In this document: positions 33,993 through 42,812 of the stretch, in pieces
Position numbering within the stretch: position 1 is the first letter of the stretch
Layout of the letters: every line of letters begins with the position of its first letter
Source of the DNA: Syntrophaceticus sp050949745
GTDB lineage: Bacteria > Bacillota > DSM-12270 > Thermacetogeniales > Thermacetogeniaceae
NCBI GenBank assembly: GCA_050949745.1
Contig: JBMNGF010000001.1
Span: 62,001-126,000 of the forward strand
Length of the DNA: 64,000 nucleotides
Direction of reading: 5' to 3'
The notes under the pieces: generated by a model
Told to the model about the DNA's origin: nothing
The model's input: the letters and a program-made list of their open reading frames with translations, nothing else
The model's database searches: none
Program-made: the position numbers and the translations under genes

Positions 33993-34333
33993 AAAATACT
34001 CAAGATGGATTATTATTCGACACTGCTCAACCTTTTCCTTCCTAAAGAGGAAAATGGTTAGTGGTTAGTGGTTAGTGGTTGGTCGTTAGTCGTTGGAGAA
34101 AGATATTCGGGCGGAAAGTATCGTATGTAGAAACTTTGTCAGTGCATTGTAATAGTAGTTAGCGGTTGACTTCTGACTTCCGGCATCCGACTTCTGCCTT
34201 TCAGGGAGGTGAAGAAAGATGGTTAAAAATGTTTCAGTGAGACGGATCTGGCGATACTCGTTTTGTCGTTATTTGGCTGTTAATCGTAAATGGAAACCGT
34301 CTAAGACAGTTTAGTCTCTCCGACATCTGACCT
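33993..34333. other. Repeat-filled spacer upstream of the KaiC operon
   Basis: This 340-base gap holds a full dispersed repeat (34054-34166), followed by a second 7-base-period stretch (GACTTCTGACTTCC, 34169-34203) and a related copy at 34320-34356 (CATCTGACCTCTAGCATCC), which reaches the methyltransferase stop. Between them is unique sequence without a plausible gene. The promoter of the KaiC operon must lie in 33993-34055, but I see no strong consensus pair there. Confidence 0.6.
34054..34166 (+). repeat. Dispersed 7-base-period repeat, inverted full copy
   Basis: Five or six heptads (GTTAGTG three times, then GTTGGTC, GTTAGTC, GTTGGAG) are followed by the body GAAAGATATTCGGGCGGAAA, GTATCGTATGTAGAAACTTT and GTCAGTGCATTGTAATAGTAG. 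It matches the minus-strand copy at 10.9 kb over about 84 bases with three differences, in opposite orientation and 23 kb away. Confidence 0.88.
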
Positions 34334-34984
34334 CTAGCATCCGACTTCTGTTTTCAGGAGGTGGATATCGATATCCTGATAGAATGCAGAAACACCAGTT
34401 TCCTCTACAGCAACTGTCACTTTAGTCCTGTCTTCCTGTAAGCCTAAAGGGATGATCAGGCTCTCCAATAATTCCTCGGTAACCGGGCGGGATGGATGGG
34501 CAAAAAGTAGGCATCCTGTTGGAGCCAGGTTGTGCTTGAGAATCTCGACAACATAGGGGTTTAAACTTGGGTTATAGAGCACATCTGACCCGATAATCCA
34601 ATCGAACTTCTCTTTCACCTGAAAATCGCGCCAATCAGCCAACAGATAAGCAACATCTTTGATGTTGTTGCGAGCAACATTCCTGCTGATTATCTCCAGT
34701 GACTCCTCAATGTAGTCAGAAAAAGTGACAGAGCCCCCCTTTAGGGCAGCCACCATACCTGGAAGCCCCAGGCCTGCACCCAGCTCTAAAACTGTCTCTC
34801 CCTGAAAATCTATCTCATCCCAGATATAATGGGCTAGCCCCCGGGCAGCAGGCCACATTTCTGCCCAGTAAGGGATCTGATCATCGTCTTCTGGATCAGT
34901 TACTAGGTCCTCAACATTGGCAACAACCTCTAATACAAGGTCTAACCCTGGCAGATGAAACTCCCATTCTTTAGTTGTAATCAC
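34334..34984 (-). CDS. Class I SAM methyltransferase (lysine-methyltransferase-like family)
   Basis: The 216-residue protein has the SAM-binding loop VLELGAGLGLPGM, an acidic motif II in FSDYIEESLE and the segment WIIGSDVLYNP, together with the upstream PYWAEMWPAARGLAHY signature. That combination is typical of the Methyltransf_16 group, which methylates protein lysines or nicotinamide-like substrates. The target is unknown. The start is GTG at 34984. It stands alone between repeat DNA and the DUF212 gene. Confidence 0.82.
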   Translation of the reverse strand: MITTKEWEFHLPGLDLVLEVVANVEDLVTDPEDDDQIPYWAEMWPAARGLAHYIWDEIDFQGETVLELGAGLGLPGMVAALKGGSVTFSDYIEESLEIISRNVARNNIKDVAYLLADWRDFQVKEKFDWIIGSDVLYNPSLNPYVVEILKHNLAPTGCLLFAHPSRPVTEELLESLIIPLGLQEDRTKVTVAVEETGVSAFYQDIDIHLLKTEVGC

Positions 34985-35099
34985 TGGATCCCTCTCTCTC
35001 TTTTATCCCTTTTCACACAGAATCACCTGTCCGTATATTGTATGTGTAAGGCTTAAATCCAATTTGGTATTTTCAGACAGCTTGGCATCCTCACTACCT

Positions 35100-35636
35100 T
35101 TATAAACGCACCACTATCAGAGCACAGAGAATTCCGCATACGACACCAAGTGACGCCTCTAAGGGGGTATGTCCCATCTTTTCTGCAAGCAGTGGTATCT
35201 GCCGACTCTTATCCCGTACCAGTTCCCTGATTATGCGAGAGTGCTCACCTACTGTTCTGCGTAAGGTAAAGGAATCATAAACAACAATACCGCCCAATAC
35301 AGCACTCGTTTGAAAAACCGGAGATGTCCAACCGTAATCAAGTCCCAGGGCAGTTGCCAGGGCAGCTGCAACTGCTGAATGAGAACTGGGCATACCTCCG
35401 CAGCGGAATAACTGGCGCCAGTCGATCCTGCCTTCCATTCGATAGGTAAAGGGTTTCATCCCCTGAGTGCAAAAGACACTCAACAGGCTGGAAAGAATGT
35501 AGCGATCCCGTGAAAGCAGAGGAAGTAGGTTAAGACCTGCCCACAACAGAACAGCCGTCACAGCCATAATACAAATCAGACGGCTCCTGGCCAGCGCAAT
35601 TAACCAGGAAACGACAGTTATTTCAATCATTTTCAA
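35100..35636 (-). CDS. Divergent PAP2-family (DUF212) membrane protein
   Basis: This 178-residue membrane protein resembles B. subtilis YuiD. The phosphatase-like motif pieces are all present: KPFTYRME, GGMPSSHSAVAAALAT, YDSFTLRRTVGEHS and EKMGHTPLEA. They match the divergent PAP2 family, which is thought to act on lipid-linked phosphates. There are four or five membrane helices. The start is TTG 35636 or, two codons later, ATG 35630. It is adjacent to murA, but a functional link is only suggestive. Confidence 0.87.
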   Translation of the reverse strand: MKMIEITVVSWLIALARSRLICIMAVTAVLLWAGLNLLPLLSRDRYILSSLLSVFCTQGMKPFTYRMEGRIDWRQLFRCGGMPSSHSAVAAALATALGLDYGWTSPVFQTSAVLGGIVVYDSFTLRRTVGEHSRIIRELVRDKSRQIPLLAEKMGHTPLEASLGVVCGILCALIVVRL

Positions 35637-35711
35637 AATAATTACCTTCCCTCGACCTTACCAACAGAGGCAGGATGATATGTCATTCCACTCAGCGTTT
35701 TATCTGGACAT

Positions 35712-37043
35712 TTAGGAACTGGCATTTTCAACTGTAGCGTTTTCTTTTTCCGGTGCTACCAGGGAAGTCCGGAGTTCCAAACCATCTCCCTCTTCACTTA
35801 AAGCGCTTATCTGTGCTCCAAGTGAGCTGAATTTACCCACTACTTTCTCATACCCTCTGGTGATCAGCTCAGCACAGCATATTTGAGTTTCACCCTCAGC
35901 TGCCATACCTGCCAGAAGCAACGATGCCCCAGCACGCAGATCTGAGGCCTTAACCTGGGCTCCGGAGAGCGTTTCGCCACCTTCGATAATAGCAGCATGG
36001 CCCTTGACCTGGATTTTCGCCCCCATGCGCTTTAGCTCATCAGCTACCTGAAAACGATTTTCAAAGACATTTTCCACAATCGTACTGGTGCCCTTAGCCT
36101 GAGCAAGCAGTACCATCATCGGTGATTGCAGATCTGTAGGAAATCCCGGATAGGGCAGGGTTTTGATATCTGTTGCCGTCAGATCGCCTGTTCTTTTTAC
36201 AGTGATCTTATCCTCGTTAGCCTTCACAGAGAGGCCAACATCAGACAGTTTGGCAATGACCGACTGCATGTGTTTAACGATTACATTCTCTACTGTGACC
36301 TCTCCACCTGCAATACCGGCAGCAACCATATATGTTCCTGCCTCTATGCGATCAGGTATTACACTAAACCTGATGCCATTAAACTCCTCTACACCATCTA
36401 TTATGATCAGGTCGGTACCAGCTCCCCGTACCTTCCCTCCCATAGCGTTCAAAAAGTTGGCCAGGTCGACAATTTCCGGCTCCTTGGCAGCATTTTCGAT
36501 CACAGTTGTACCCGGTGTCCCTACAGCAGCCATCATAATGTTTTCAGTAGCACCTACACTGGGGAAGTCCAAATAGACACGGCATCCTTCCAACTTCTTG
36601 GGACGTGCATCAATATACCCATGTTCTAGACTAACATCAAACCCCAGCATACTAAGACCCTTCAGATGTAGGTCCATCGGCCGTGACCCGATATTACAGC
36701 CGCCTGGTAAAGGAATTCTAATAGGTTCTTTTCTGGCTGCCATGACACCCAGAAAAAGATTGGATGCCCGTAGCTTTTTGGCTAATTCATAAGGGATATC
36801 AGAACCGAGAGGCCTGTCCCACTTTAGGTGCAGAGTATTGCTATCTACCCAAGATGCCTGACCACCAAGAGCACGCACAATTTCAATCTGAGTTTTGACA
36901 TCAGCGATCCTTGGCACATTATCAAGATAAACCTCTTCCCCGCTGATTGCACTAGCAGCCATCAGAACCAAAGAGGAGTTTTTCGCTCCGCTGACCCGAA
37001 CAGAGCCACACAGTGGAGTGCCACCCTGAATAATTAACTTCAT
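35712..37043 (-). CDS. murA: UDP-N-acetylglucosamine 1-carboxyvinyltransferase
   Basis: MurA transfers enolpyruvate from PEP to UDP-GlcNAc, the first committed step of peptidoglycan synthesis and the target of fosfomycin. The 443-residue protein has SGAKNSSL near the N-terminus (Lys21-Asn22) and the catalytic Cys116 in PLPGGCNIGSRP, so it should be fosfomycin-sensitive. The frame opens at 37058, but ATG 37043 with GGAGGAAATATTC upstream is the proper start. It is the only murA copy in the window. In B. subtilis murAA is next to spoIID after the atp operon; here that pair is separated. Confidence 0.96.
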   Translation of the reverse strand: MKLIIQGGTPLCGSVRVSGAKNSSLVLMAASAISGEEVYLDNVPRIADVKTQIEIVRALGGQASWVDSNTLHLKWDRPLGSDIPYELAKKLRASNLFLGVMAARKEPIRIPLPGGCNIGSRPMDLHLKGLSMLGFDVSLEHGYIDARPKKLEGCRVYLDFPSVGATENIMMAAVGTPGTTVIENAAKEPEIVDLANFLNAMGGKVRGAGTDLIIIDGVEEFNGIRFSVIPDRIEAGTYMVAAGIAGGEVTVENVIVKHMQSVIAKLSDVGLSVKANEDKITVKRTGDLTATDIKTLPYPGFPTDLQSPMMVLLAQAKGTSTIVENVFENRFQVADELKRMGAKIQVKGHAAIIEGGETLSGAQVKASDLRAGASLLLAGMAAEGETQICCAELITRGYEKVVGKFSSLGAQISALSEEGDGLELRTSLVAPEKENATVENASS

Positions 37044-37205
37044 GAATATTTCCTCCAAATAAGTAGTATATTCTTGTGTAAAAAATAATTGATATTATAA
37101 GAGATTTTCTCTAAATAAAAATCCTCTTCTCCGTATTTGTATTCTATCAAGAGAGTGATATTCCTCTCTTACCTTTTAAGATATTTTTTGGCAATAAACG
37201 GTTAT

Positions 37206-38039
37206 TTATCCCTTTGTTTTATGATATTCTTTTATGAAATCCTGAATACCCACACCCAACACCTTATTGAAAGCACTGTCCACCCCCTTCCCTCTACCCA
37301 GCTCATCCAGCAAGAGGAGAATACAATCATCACCATAATTCCTGATCAGAAATCCCACCAACTCTTCTGAAACCGTGTAGCAATAGTCCTGCCACTCTGG
37401 ATCATTAAACTTCTTGTCCAAATCCTCAAGAGAGAATGACAGATCAGGCTTCCCTCCTCCACTGGCCGTCACTGTAGCCCTCCCAGTGCAGTGCTTTTCT
37501 CCGTACTGTGCCAATCCTTCAGTAAACCATCGAGGATAATTACCTTTGGTTTTATAATCAACCAGCAGATGGATGTACTCATGGGCAATAGGCCCATGCA
37601 TGCGAAAAACATCCTCTCTGGCAGCTTTACTAAACTCGTCAAGCCAGTCATTAGGTGAGAGCAGCCTGATTACCCCTCCCCAATAAACACCCATTGCATT
37701 CACATCACTGTCCCAGCCGAAAACCCTATTCAAAGATGATTTGTTCCTGTAAATGGCCACAGGCACCTTCTTTTCCGGAAAACAGTCAAAATATTCACCA
37801 ATGGGCTCATACACCCGCTCTGCTTCCTGCAGAGTTACTCTGGCATTCTCTTGGTCACCATTCTGGTATTTTATAATGAAGTGATCCCCTTCTAATGTGT
37901 TCCAACTGCGGGTCTCCCAGAAAAAAAGCAAACGATAGGCTGACCGCAGGGCTCCGGAACTGATAACACAAAGTGATTCATAGGGGATCATCATTATGCA
38001 TAAGCAAATAATAATGATAACTGCTATAAATCTGTCCAT
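37206..38039 (-). CDS. Exported gluzincin metallopeptidase (peptidase MA-like)
   Basis: This 277-residue protein has an N-terminal membrane or signal segment (residues 3-20) and a zinc protease motif HEYIH (153-157) with the third ligand Glu174 in WFTEGLAQYGE, the arrangement of gluzincins of the peptidase MA family. A central part (50-130) resembles the usual N-terminal substrate domain. It is likely exported. The GGAGG before the ATG is only one base away, so the start is not ideal. Substrate and role are unknown; an envelope or sporulation role is possible. Confidence 0.8.
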   Translation of the reverse strand: MDRFIAVIIIICLCIMMIPYESLCVISSGALRSAYRLLFFWETRSWNTLEGDHFIIKYQNGDQENARVTLQEAERVYEPIGEYFDCFPEKKVPVAIYRNKSSLNRVFGWDSDVNAMGVYWGGVIRLLSPNDWLDEFSKAAREDVFRMHGPIAHEYIHLLVDYKTKGNYPRWFTEGLAQYGEKHCTGRATVTASGGGKPDLSFSLEDLDKKFNDPEWQDYCYTVSEELVGFLIRNYGDDCILLLLDELGRGKGVDSAFNKVLGVGIQDFIKEYHKTKG

Positions 38040-38235
38040 ACCTCCACTTCAACCTCTCTCCTACCCCATTATACCTGATAATAATAAGCACGGGCATGTA
38101 AAATAAAACCAACCCCATTATGCACTGGGGACGGTTTCTGTTGCATAGTTGTTCGGTCAAGACATGGATAAGTTTCCTTGTTGCTTTAATGAGGTTCTAA
38201 TAAGTTGTCAGCTTATGTGAGGTTTGGAAAAAAAA

Positions 38236-38262
38236 GAGACGCGGGGTTGGTTCTCGCGTCTC
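38236..38262. repeat. REP-like GAGACGCG hairpin, copy 3
   Basis: GAGACGCG (38236-38243) pairs with CGCGTCTC (38255-38262) around GGGTTGGTTCT. A relative lies about 110 bases upstream (38117-38146: TGCACTGGGGACGGTTTCTGTTGCA), with the same GGGGACGGTT loop but a different stem. Both are in the 295-base gap between the metallopeptidase and TPR genes, which otherwise holds no gene. Confidence 0.8.
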
Positions 38263-38334
38263 ATCGGAAATCAGAGATCTGAACTGTCCTTAAGGTGCCT
38301 TTGCTGCTAAAGAAATGGCATATACTGCTCAATC

Positions 38335-38976
38335 CTATTCCTGCTCTTTTATTGCCTTTATCCGTGCCTCTGCAATCTCCTTTGTCATCTCGTCAGCCTG
38401 TGGGGAATCTGCAACACTCTCCCAGGCCTTTACTGCTTCATCCCAGTCTTCTCTTGATTCCAACAAGATCCCCTTTTGAGCCAATGCATTGATATTGCCG
38501 GGATCCTGTTCCAAGACCTTGTTTAATTCCTCTTCTGCCTTACTATCATCACTCAACAGCTGATAGGCACTGGCTAACTCCAGGCGTAGCTGGAGATCAT
38601 TTTCCTTTTCCAGTGCTTTCTGATATAGGGTCGCTGCCCGCTGAAATGCCTCCTTCCCCAGGCTCTCTTCCTGGTTTTGCAGATATAGCTCACCTAACCC
38701 CATCTCTACCCGAGCGTACCCGGTTAAAATCGTCAAATCTTCGGGTTTATTGGCGAGCATCTCCTCATACTGCTCTCGCAAGGCCTCCTGCTTCTCTATT
38801 TCTGAGGTAAACATATCTTCCTCAGAAGAAGGAGTTTCAGTTATCGGTTGCTGCCCAGAATCGGAACCTAGATACCACGCAAGTGTAGAACCTAAAAGAC
38901 CAAGTACGATCATCCCTACCAAGATCCAGAGTCCTATTTTAACAAAGGGCCGTCGTTTTCGCGAATAATGTGACAC
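38335..38976 (-). CDS. Membrane-anchored TPR protein
   Basis: This 213-residue protein has a basic N-terminus (SHYSRKRRPF), one membrane helix (about 14-35), an acidic linker and a C-terminal tetratricopeptide region (about 60-205) with repeats such as LTILTGYARVEMGLGELYL and AFQRAATLYQKALEKENDL. It should present the TPR scaffold outside the membrane. GTG 38976 is the likely start, since GGAGG lies eight bases before it; GTG 38985 directly abuts the ribosome site. The partner is unknown. Confidence 0.75.
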   Translation of the reverse strand: MSHYSRKRRPFVKIGLWILVGMIVLGLLGSTLAWYLGSDSGQQPITETPSSEEDMFTSEIEKQEALREQYEEMLANKPEDLTILTGYARVEMGLGELYLQNQEESLGKEAFQRAATLYQKALEKENDLQLRLELASAYQLLSDDSKAEEELNKVLEQDPGNINALAQKGILLESREDWDEAVKAWESVADSPQADEMTKEIAEARIKAIKEQE

Positions 38977-39189
38977 CCCTTTCACCTCCCTTTTAATAGA
39001 TGTCGAATGTCGGAAAAATGAAAGAATACTTACAAAAAGATCGCCTACTAATGGCTAACTTGACACTATCGTCGCTAACTCACATATTGGAGCTGCTCTA
39101 TTTATGCAATAGGAAGCATCCCCAATGCATAGCTGCATACCCCCGTGTCTCAAAAGATTATAACACACATAATGAAGCAAATATGAGCA

Positions 39190-39222
39190 AATAAAAACCC
39201 ACCACAGCTGTGATGGGTTTGA
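39190..39222 (-). terminator. Terminator of the G5/LysM/M23 gene
   Basis: On the minus strand AAACCCA-T-CACAG/CTGTG-G-TGGGTTT forms an almost perfect hairpin with a very small loop, followed by TTATTTG, 18 bases after the peptidase stop. Confidence 0.85.
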
Positions 39223-39240
39223 TGACTTCTCAGAAATTAT

Positions 39241-40785
39241 TTAGGGTAAATAGTTGAGCGGATTTCTTGCTGACCCATTGACGATCACTTCAAAGTGAAG
39301 ATGGGGGCCTGTTGATCTCCCTGTACTACCGACACGCCCGATTATCTGTCCGCTGCTAACGCTTTGCCCTGAGCTGACATTGATCTGCGAGAGATGGGCA
39401 TAGAGGGTAGTCACCCCATTGCCATGACTGATCCGCACACAATTCCCGTAGCCTCCCTGCCAGCCAGCTGAAGTAACACGCCCTCCAGCGGCAGCGCCCA
39501 CTGCCGCCCCGTGACCCGCCCCAATATCCAGGCCTGAGTGAAACCCACCGCCCCGGGGACCATATCTAGAGGTTATCGGGCCTCCTACCGGCCAGCGGAG
39601 TGAGCCATTTCCTGAGCCACGGCTGGCAGTAGCCACTATAGTGCGTGTGCCTTTGGCTACAACCTTGGGTTTCGGAGCTTTTACAACCTTTCGCTCCACC
39701 TCACTCTCTTTCACTACCGTCTTGTTCTGCCTTACCAGACGATAAACCACCTTTTCCTCACCATTTTCTCCTGCCTCAACAACCTTTTTCTTGCCCCAAT
39801 CGAGGTTTGAGTCCAGCTTGGTTTGCACCTCAAAGGGCAGGACCTCATTTTTTATCAGGGTACTGGTGATAGTGACATTAAGCAGGGGTTCAATAGAGGC
39901 CAGTTTCAGCTCCTGACCAGGCTTCAGTTCCTCTGTGAGCTGCGGATTAGCCTGGCAAAGCTCATCAACAAGCATATCATTTGCCCGCGCAATCGACCAG
40001 AGGTCATCTCCCTCTTGGACAATATATGTTTTTTGCTGAGTCTGCCCCGCTAACAGACATTCAAGGGCATCCTCAACTGAAACAAGATCTCTAACAGCAA
40101 TCTGCCTGCAGCGGAAGGTAACATCCTCTTGAAAAGACACATTTTCGATTTTTTCCTCACCTTCAGGCAGCATTGTTTTTTGGTATGATTGAAGCAGGGC
40201 TTCCCCATCTTCTCTGGTAGCCATAGCCATCACTGGCTTCCCTTCAACACACATTTCTACTCCCTCAACCATCCAAGGAAGTCCCTTTATAGATGATTCA
40301 AAAGATGATTTTTCCATCTCCTCCCTAGCCACCATACACACCTTATAACCCAGGGTGTCAGGCAGAAATACATCCTGCCCTACCTGCTGCTCCAATTCTT
40401 CCTCTAAACTGGCCAACACCATCTTTCCTTGCTGCTGGGAGCCCACAAATCCGATTTCCTGCCCATCATAATAAACAGCACAGGCAGGCAGATTCTGTTC
40501 CAGATAGATACTGGCTCCCACTAAAAAAAGACCAGTAATAACCGGGATGCAAAAATAGGGACTTTTCCAAAAATGTCGATTAAATCCCCTCTTGCCGGTA
40601 CGCAGGTCTTCGATCAAACCGCTGAGAGCGGTTCCGCTGTGCTTAATATCTCCTTTTGCCCAATCCAGTCGCTCTAAACACCACTGCCCTATCCTGCTAA
40701 AAACATTTCCCTTCTCTTTTGGACTAAGCTGGCGCCCCGAAGAATATAATGGCTCATTATCTTTATCTTGTTCCTGCAGTTTCAT
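39241..40785 (-). CDS. Membrane-anchored LysM-G5-M23 peptidoglycan peptidase
   Basis: The 514-residue protein has an N-terminal cytoplasmic part, one membrane helix (around residues 76-98, FCIPVITGLFLVGASIYL), an extracellular region, a LysM domain (YIVQEGDDLWSIARANDM), a G5 domain (around TLIKNEVLPFEVQTK to RKVVKAPKP) and an M23 peptidase domain with HSGLDIGAG and GPHLHFEV. It probably cleaves peptide cross-bridges. ATG 40785 with AAGGAGAGG upstream is chosen. A related, smaller LysM-M23 protein is encoded at 17.9-18.8 kb. Confidence 0.88.
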   Translation of the reverse strand: MKLQEQDKDNEPLYSSGRQLSPKEKGNVFSRIGQWCLERLDWAKGDIKHSGTALSGLIEDLRTGKRGFNRHFWKSPYFCIPVITGLFLVGASIYLEQNLPACAVYYDGQEIGFVGSQQQGKMVLASLEEELEQQVGQDVFLPDTLGYKVCMVAREEMEKSSFESSIKGLPWMVEGVEMCVEGKPVMAMATREDGEALLQSYQKTMLPEGEEKIENVSFQEDVTFRCRQIAVRDLVSVEDALECLLAGQTQQKTYIVQEGDDLWSIARANDMLVDELCQANPQLTEELKPGQELKLASIEPLLNVTITSTLIKNEVLPFEVQTKLDSNLDWGKKKVVEAGENGEEKVVYRLVRQNKTVVKESEVERKVVKAPKPKVVAKGTRTIVATASRGSGNGSLRWPVGGPITSRYGPRGGGFHSGLDIGAGHGAAVGAAAGGRVTSAGWQGGYGNCVRISHGNGVTTLYAHLSQINVSSGQSVSSGQIIGRVGSTGRSTGPHLHFEVIVNGSARNPLNYLP

Positions 40786-41047
40786 ATTTCCTCTCCTTGT
40801 TGTGAGCAAAACTACGCCATCTACTGCTACTTAAGCCCTGAAACCAGCGGCACCTCACTCGCATCCCAATTCTGGCTCATGCATTACAACTGCAAATTAA
40901 GACCCTGAAACGGGAAATATGCAACAGACGTGGCTTTTTACTCAAAATACGTAAAACACTAATTTTATTCTACATCAACATAAAAAATCCTTCTCTTACA
41001 TTGAGGTAAATAATCTTACAAAAATTGCTATGTCCTTATTTATTAGT

Positions 41048-42457
41048 CTATGCAGATGGCCTCCGTCTGCCCTCTTTTTCGACAGCATTTTGTTGTAGAG
41101 CTTGATAATATAATGCCCCTTGCAGGCGTGCCCGCATTATATCACAGGAAAGGGGGTAAGGATGTAGGATATCTCCTCCATTCAGAATAGCCTGGGCGTG
41201 ACATCCCCCTCCACACAGAAAGCGAGCCCAGCAGTAGGTACACTCTTTCTTTCTGTAGATATGGGCCTTCTGCAATTTTTCCTGCAACTGTAGAGCAGTT
41301 ATCCCCCTATCAACATGCCCCATCAGGTATTCCTGATGCCCTACCAGCTGATGGCAGGGATAGATCTCTCCTGCAGGGGTAACTGTCAGGTACTGGTAGC
41401 CGGCGCCACAGCCGGTGAGGCGTTTGGCAACACAAGGACCACCTGAAAAGTCTAAATCATAATGATAAAAAGCGATACTCTTGCCTTTCCGTTCCTGCTG
41501 ACACAGCACCCGGGCTAACCGATAATATTCGGCCTGCAGCTCCGGCAGGTCTTCCGTCCGCAGGGCATATGGCACACCGGAAGAGGCCACAACCGGCTCC
41601 AAAGAGATGCTTTCTGCTCCCAGGCCTGCTAGATATATAACATCCTTAGTAAAATCCAGATTATCCCTGGTAAAGGTGCCTCTGACATAATATTCAGGAG
41701 CTGCTCCGACATCAAAATAATCCCGTAAGCGGTCAGCGACGATCTGAGAAGTGCCGCATCCGCCGGGGGTTACCCGGTAGGCATCATGCACCCGGGGCCT
41801 TCCATCACAGCTCAATACATAACTAAAATCATGCTTTTTGAAGAAGGAATACTCCTCTTCCCCAAGTAAAAGTGTATTAGTGGTTACAGTGAATTTCCAC
41901 TTTTTATCTGCACCCTGATCCAGAGCATATTCTACTGCAAACTTGATCCCTTTAAAATTGAGCAGAGGCTCTCCCCCAAAAAAATCCACAGTCAGGTATT
42001 GGTATGGAGTTTCTCGCAAGAGTAAATCCAGGGCAGCCTTAATAGTTTCCCTGGACATGATTTTTTCCTGGGCACGCACATTTTCCGGCACAAAGCAATA
42101 CTTACAGGCCAGGTTACATTCATGAGCAATATTCAGGCAGAGGGCTTTGAGCCCCAGATCTTTCCCAGGTACATAGTCAAGCCACTCCTCACCTGAGGAA
42201 AAGAAAAGCCCTGATGCAACCAGTTCCTGCAGTTCTGCAAATGCATCAGCAGCTTCCTGGGCACCGAATTTGCGAGCTGTATTTAAGTGGGACTTTTCCC
42301 AGTCACCGCACTCCAGATAATGCAGGACCAGTTCCCAAGCCACCTCATCCAAATCATAAAGGGAACCGCTGTTCACATCAAAGGCTAAATGAAGACCATC
42401 AGCCACGAACAGATGGACTCGTGAACTCAGATCTGCTAATTTTTCTGAATAGCGCAA
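41048..42457 (-). CDS. scfB: Radical SAM/SPASM maturase of the SCIFF ranthipeptide
   Basis: This enzyme installs thioether cross-links in the SCIFF precursor. The 469-residue protein has an N-terminal peptide-recognition domain (about 1-100), the radical SAM cluster Cys114/Cys118/Cys121 in CNLACKYC, the GGEPLLNF motif, and a C-terminal SPASM domain with cysteines in GCGAGYQYLT, IYPCHQL, CTYCWARFLCGGGC and LSCDIM, which bind two further Fe-S clusters. The start is TTG 42457, inside the last codons of the precursor gene, so translation is coupled. SCIFF maturases are near-universal in Clostridia. Confidence 0.93.
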   Translation of the reverse strand: MRYSEKLADLSSRVHLFVADGLHLAFDVNSGSLYDLDEVAWELVLHYLECGDWEKSHLNTARKFGAQEAADAFAELQELVASGLFFSSGEEWLDYVPGKDLGLKALCLNIAHECNLACKYCFVPENVRAQEKIMSRETIKAALDLLLRETPYQYLTVDFFGGEPLLNFKGIKFAVEYALDQGADKKWKFTVTTNTLLLGEEEYSFFKKHDFSYVLSCDGRPRVHDAYRVTPGGCGTSQIVADRLRDYFDVGAAPEYYVRGTFTRDNLDFTKDVIYLAGLGAESISLEPVVASSGVPYALRTEDLPELQAEYYRLARVLCQQERKGKSIAFYHYDLDFSGGPCVAKRLTGCGAGYQYLTVTPAGEIYPCHQLVGHQEYLMGHVDRGITALQLQEKLQKAHIYRKKECTYCWARFLCGGGCHAQAILNGGDILHPYPLSCDIMRARLQGALYYQALQQNAVEKEGRRRPSA

Positions 42458-42591
42458 GCTTGATTCCCCACAGTACAGGATGTTTTACAGGCAGACTGGC
42501 AGGATACCTGGCATTCTCCGCAGCCTTTTTCCAATCGTGGTTTCCTCAATGTCCCTTTGATCACCGTTTTCACATGTTTCCGTCCTCTCAT
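42436..42591 (-). CDS. scfA: SCIFF ranthipeptide precursor (six cysteines in about 45 residues)
   Basis: A 51-codon reading frame too short for automatic listing begins at ATG 42591 behind GGAGGTTGGAGAA. It has a basic leader (MRGRKHVKTVIKGTLRK) and six cysteines spaced C-x2-C-x3-C-x3-C-x3-C-x6-C (Cys24, 27, 31, 35, 39, 46), with SCQSACKTSC in the middle, which is exactly the SCIFF pattern. Each Cys is followed or preceded by Ser/Thr/Ala suited to thioether formation. The stop lies 22 bases inside the maturase gene. The mature product's role is debated; a cell-density signal has been proposed in other Clostridia. Confidence 0.93.
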   Translation of the reverse strand: MRGRKHVKTVIKGTLRKPRLEKGCGECQVSCQSACKTSCTVGNQACAIQKN

Positions 42592-42679
42592 TTCTCCAAC
42601 CTCCCCTTGTCACTATGAGCAGCACTTTCCTTGACATCTTAACGCCGCTCTAATTTCTTATGCATATGCATGCTTTATT

Positions 42680-42708
42680 ATTTTATACCCTTCTGATAAT
42701 AGTGTAAA
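42680..42708 (-). promoter_or_regulatory. Promoter of the SCIFF operon
   Basis: On the minus strand TTTACA (42703-42708) and TAAAAT (42680-42685), each five of six consensus matches, are 17 bases apart. The transcript would start about 85 bases before the precursor ATG. Confidence 0.65.
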
Positions 42709-42713
42709 GAAAC

Positions 42714-42774
42714 CCGGCCCATTTTCAAAGCTGACGCAGCAGAAATCGCTGCGCCTGCTCTTACTTTGAACCGG
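42714..42774. other. Nested inverted repeat upstream of the SCIFF promoter
   Basis: Three arms nest: CCGG...CCGG outside, TTCAAAG (42724-42730) with CTTTGAA (42764-42770), and CGCAGC (42735-42740) with GCTGCG (42748-42753). There is no U-tract next to it on the LCP-gene side, although GGGTTTCTTT follows on the minus strand, so it may be the LCP terminator or a site ahead of the SCIFF promoter. Confidence 0.55.
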
Positions 42775-42812
42775 AATCCCATCTGGAGCTCCTGCAGGCC
42801 CCCCGGATTTTC

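Noticed and set aside
34054..34166. CRISPR-like repeat array in the GTTAGTG-rich segment.
   Set aside because: The units are 7 bases with no spacers, and there are no cas genes.
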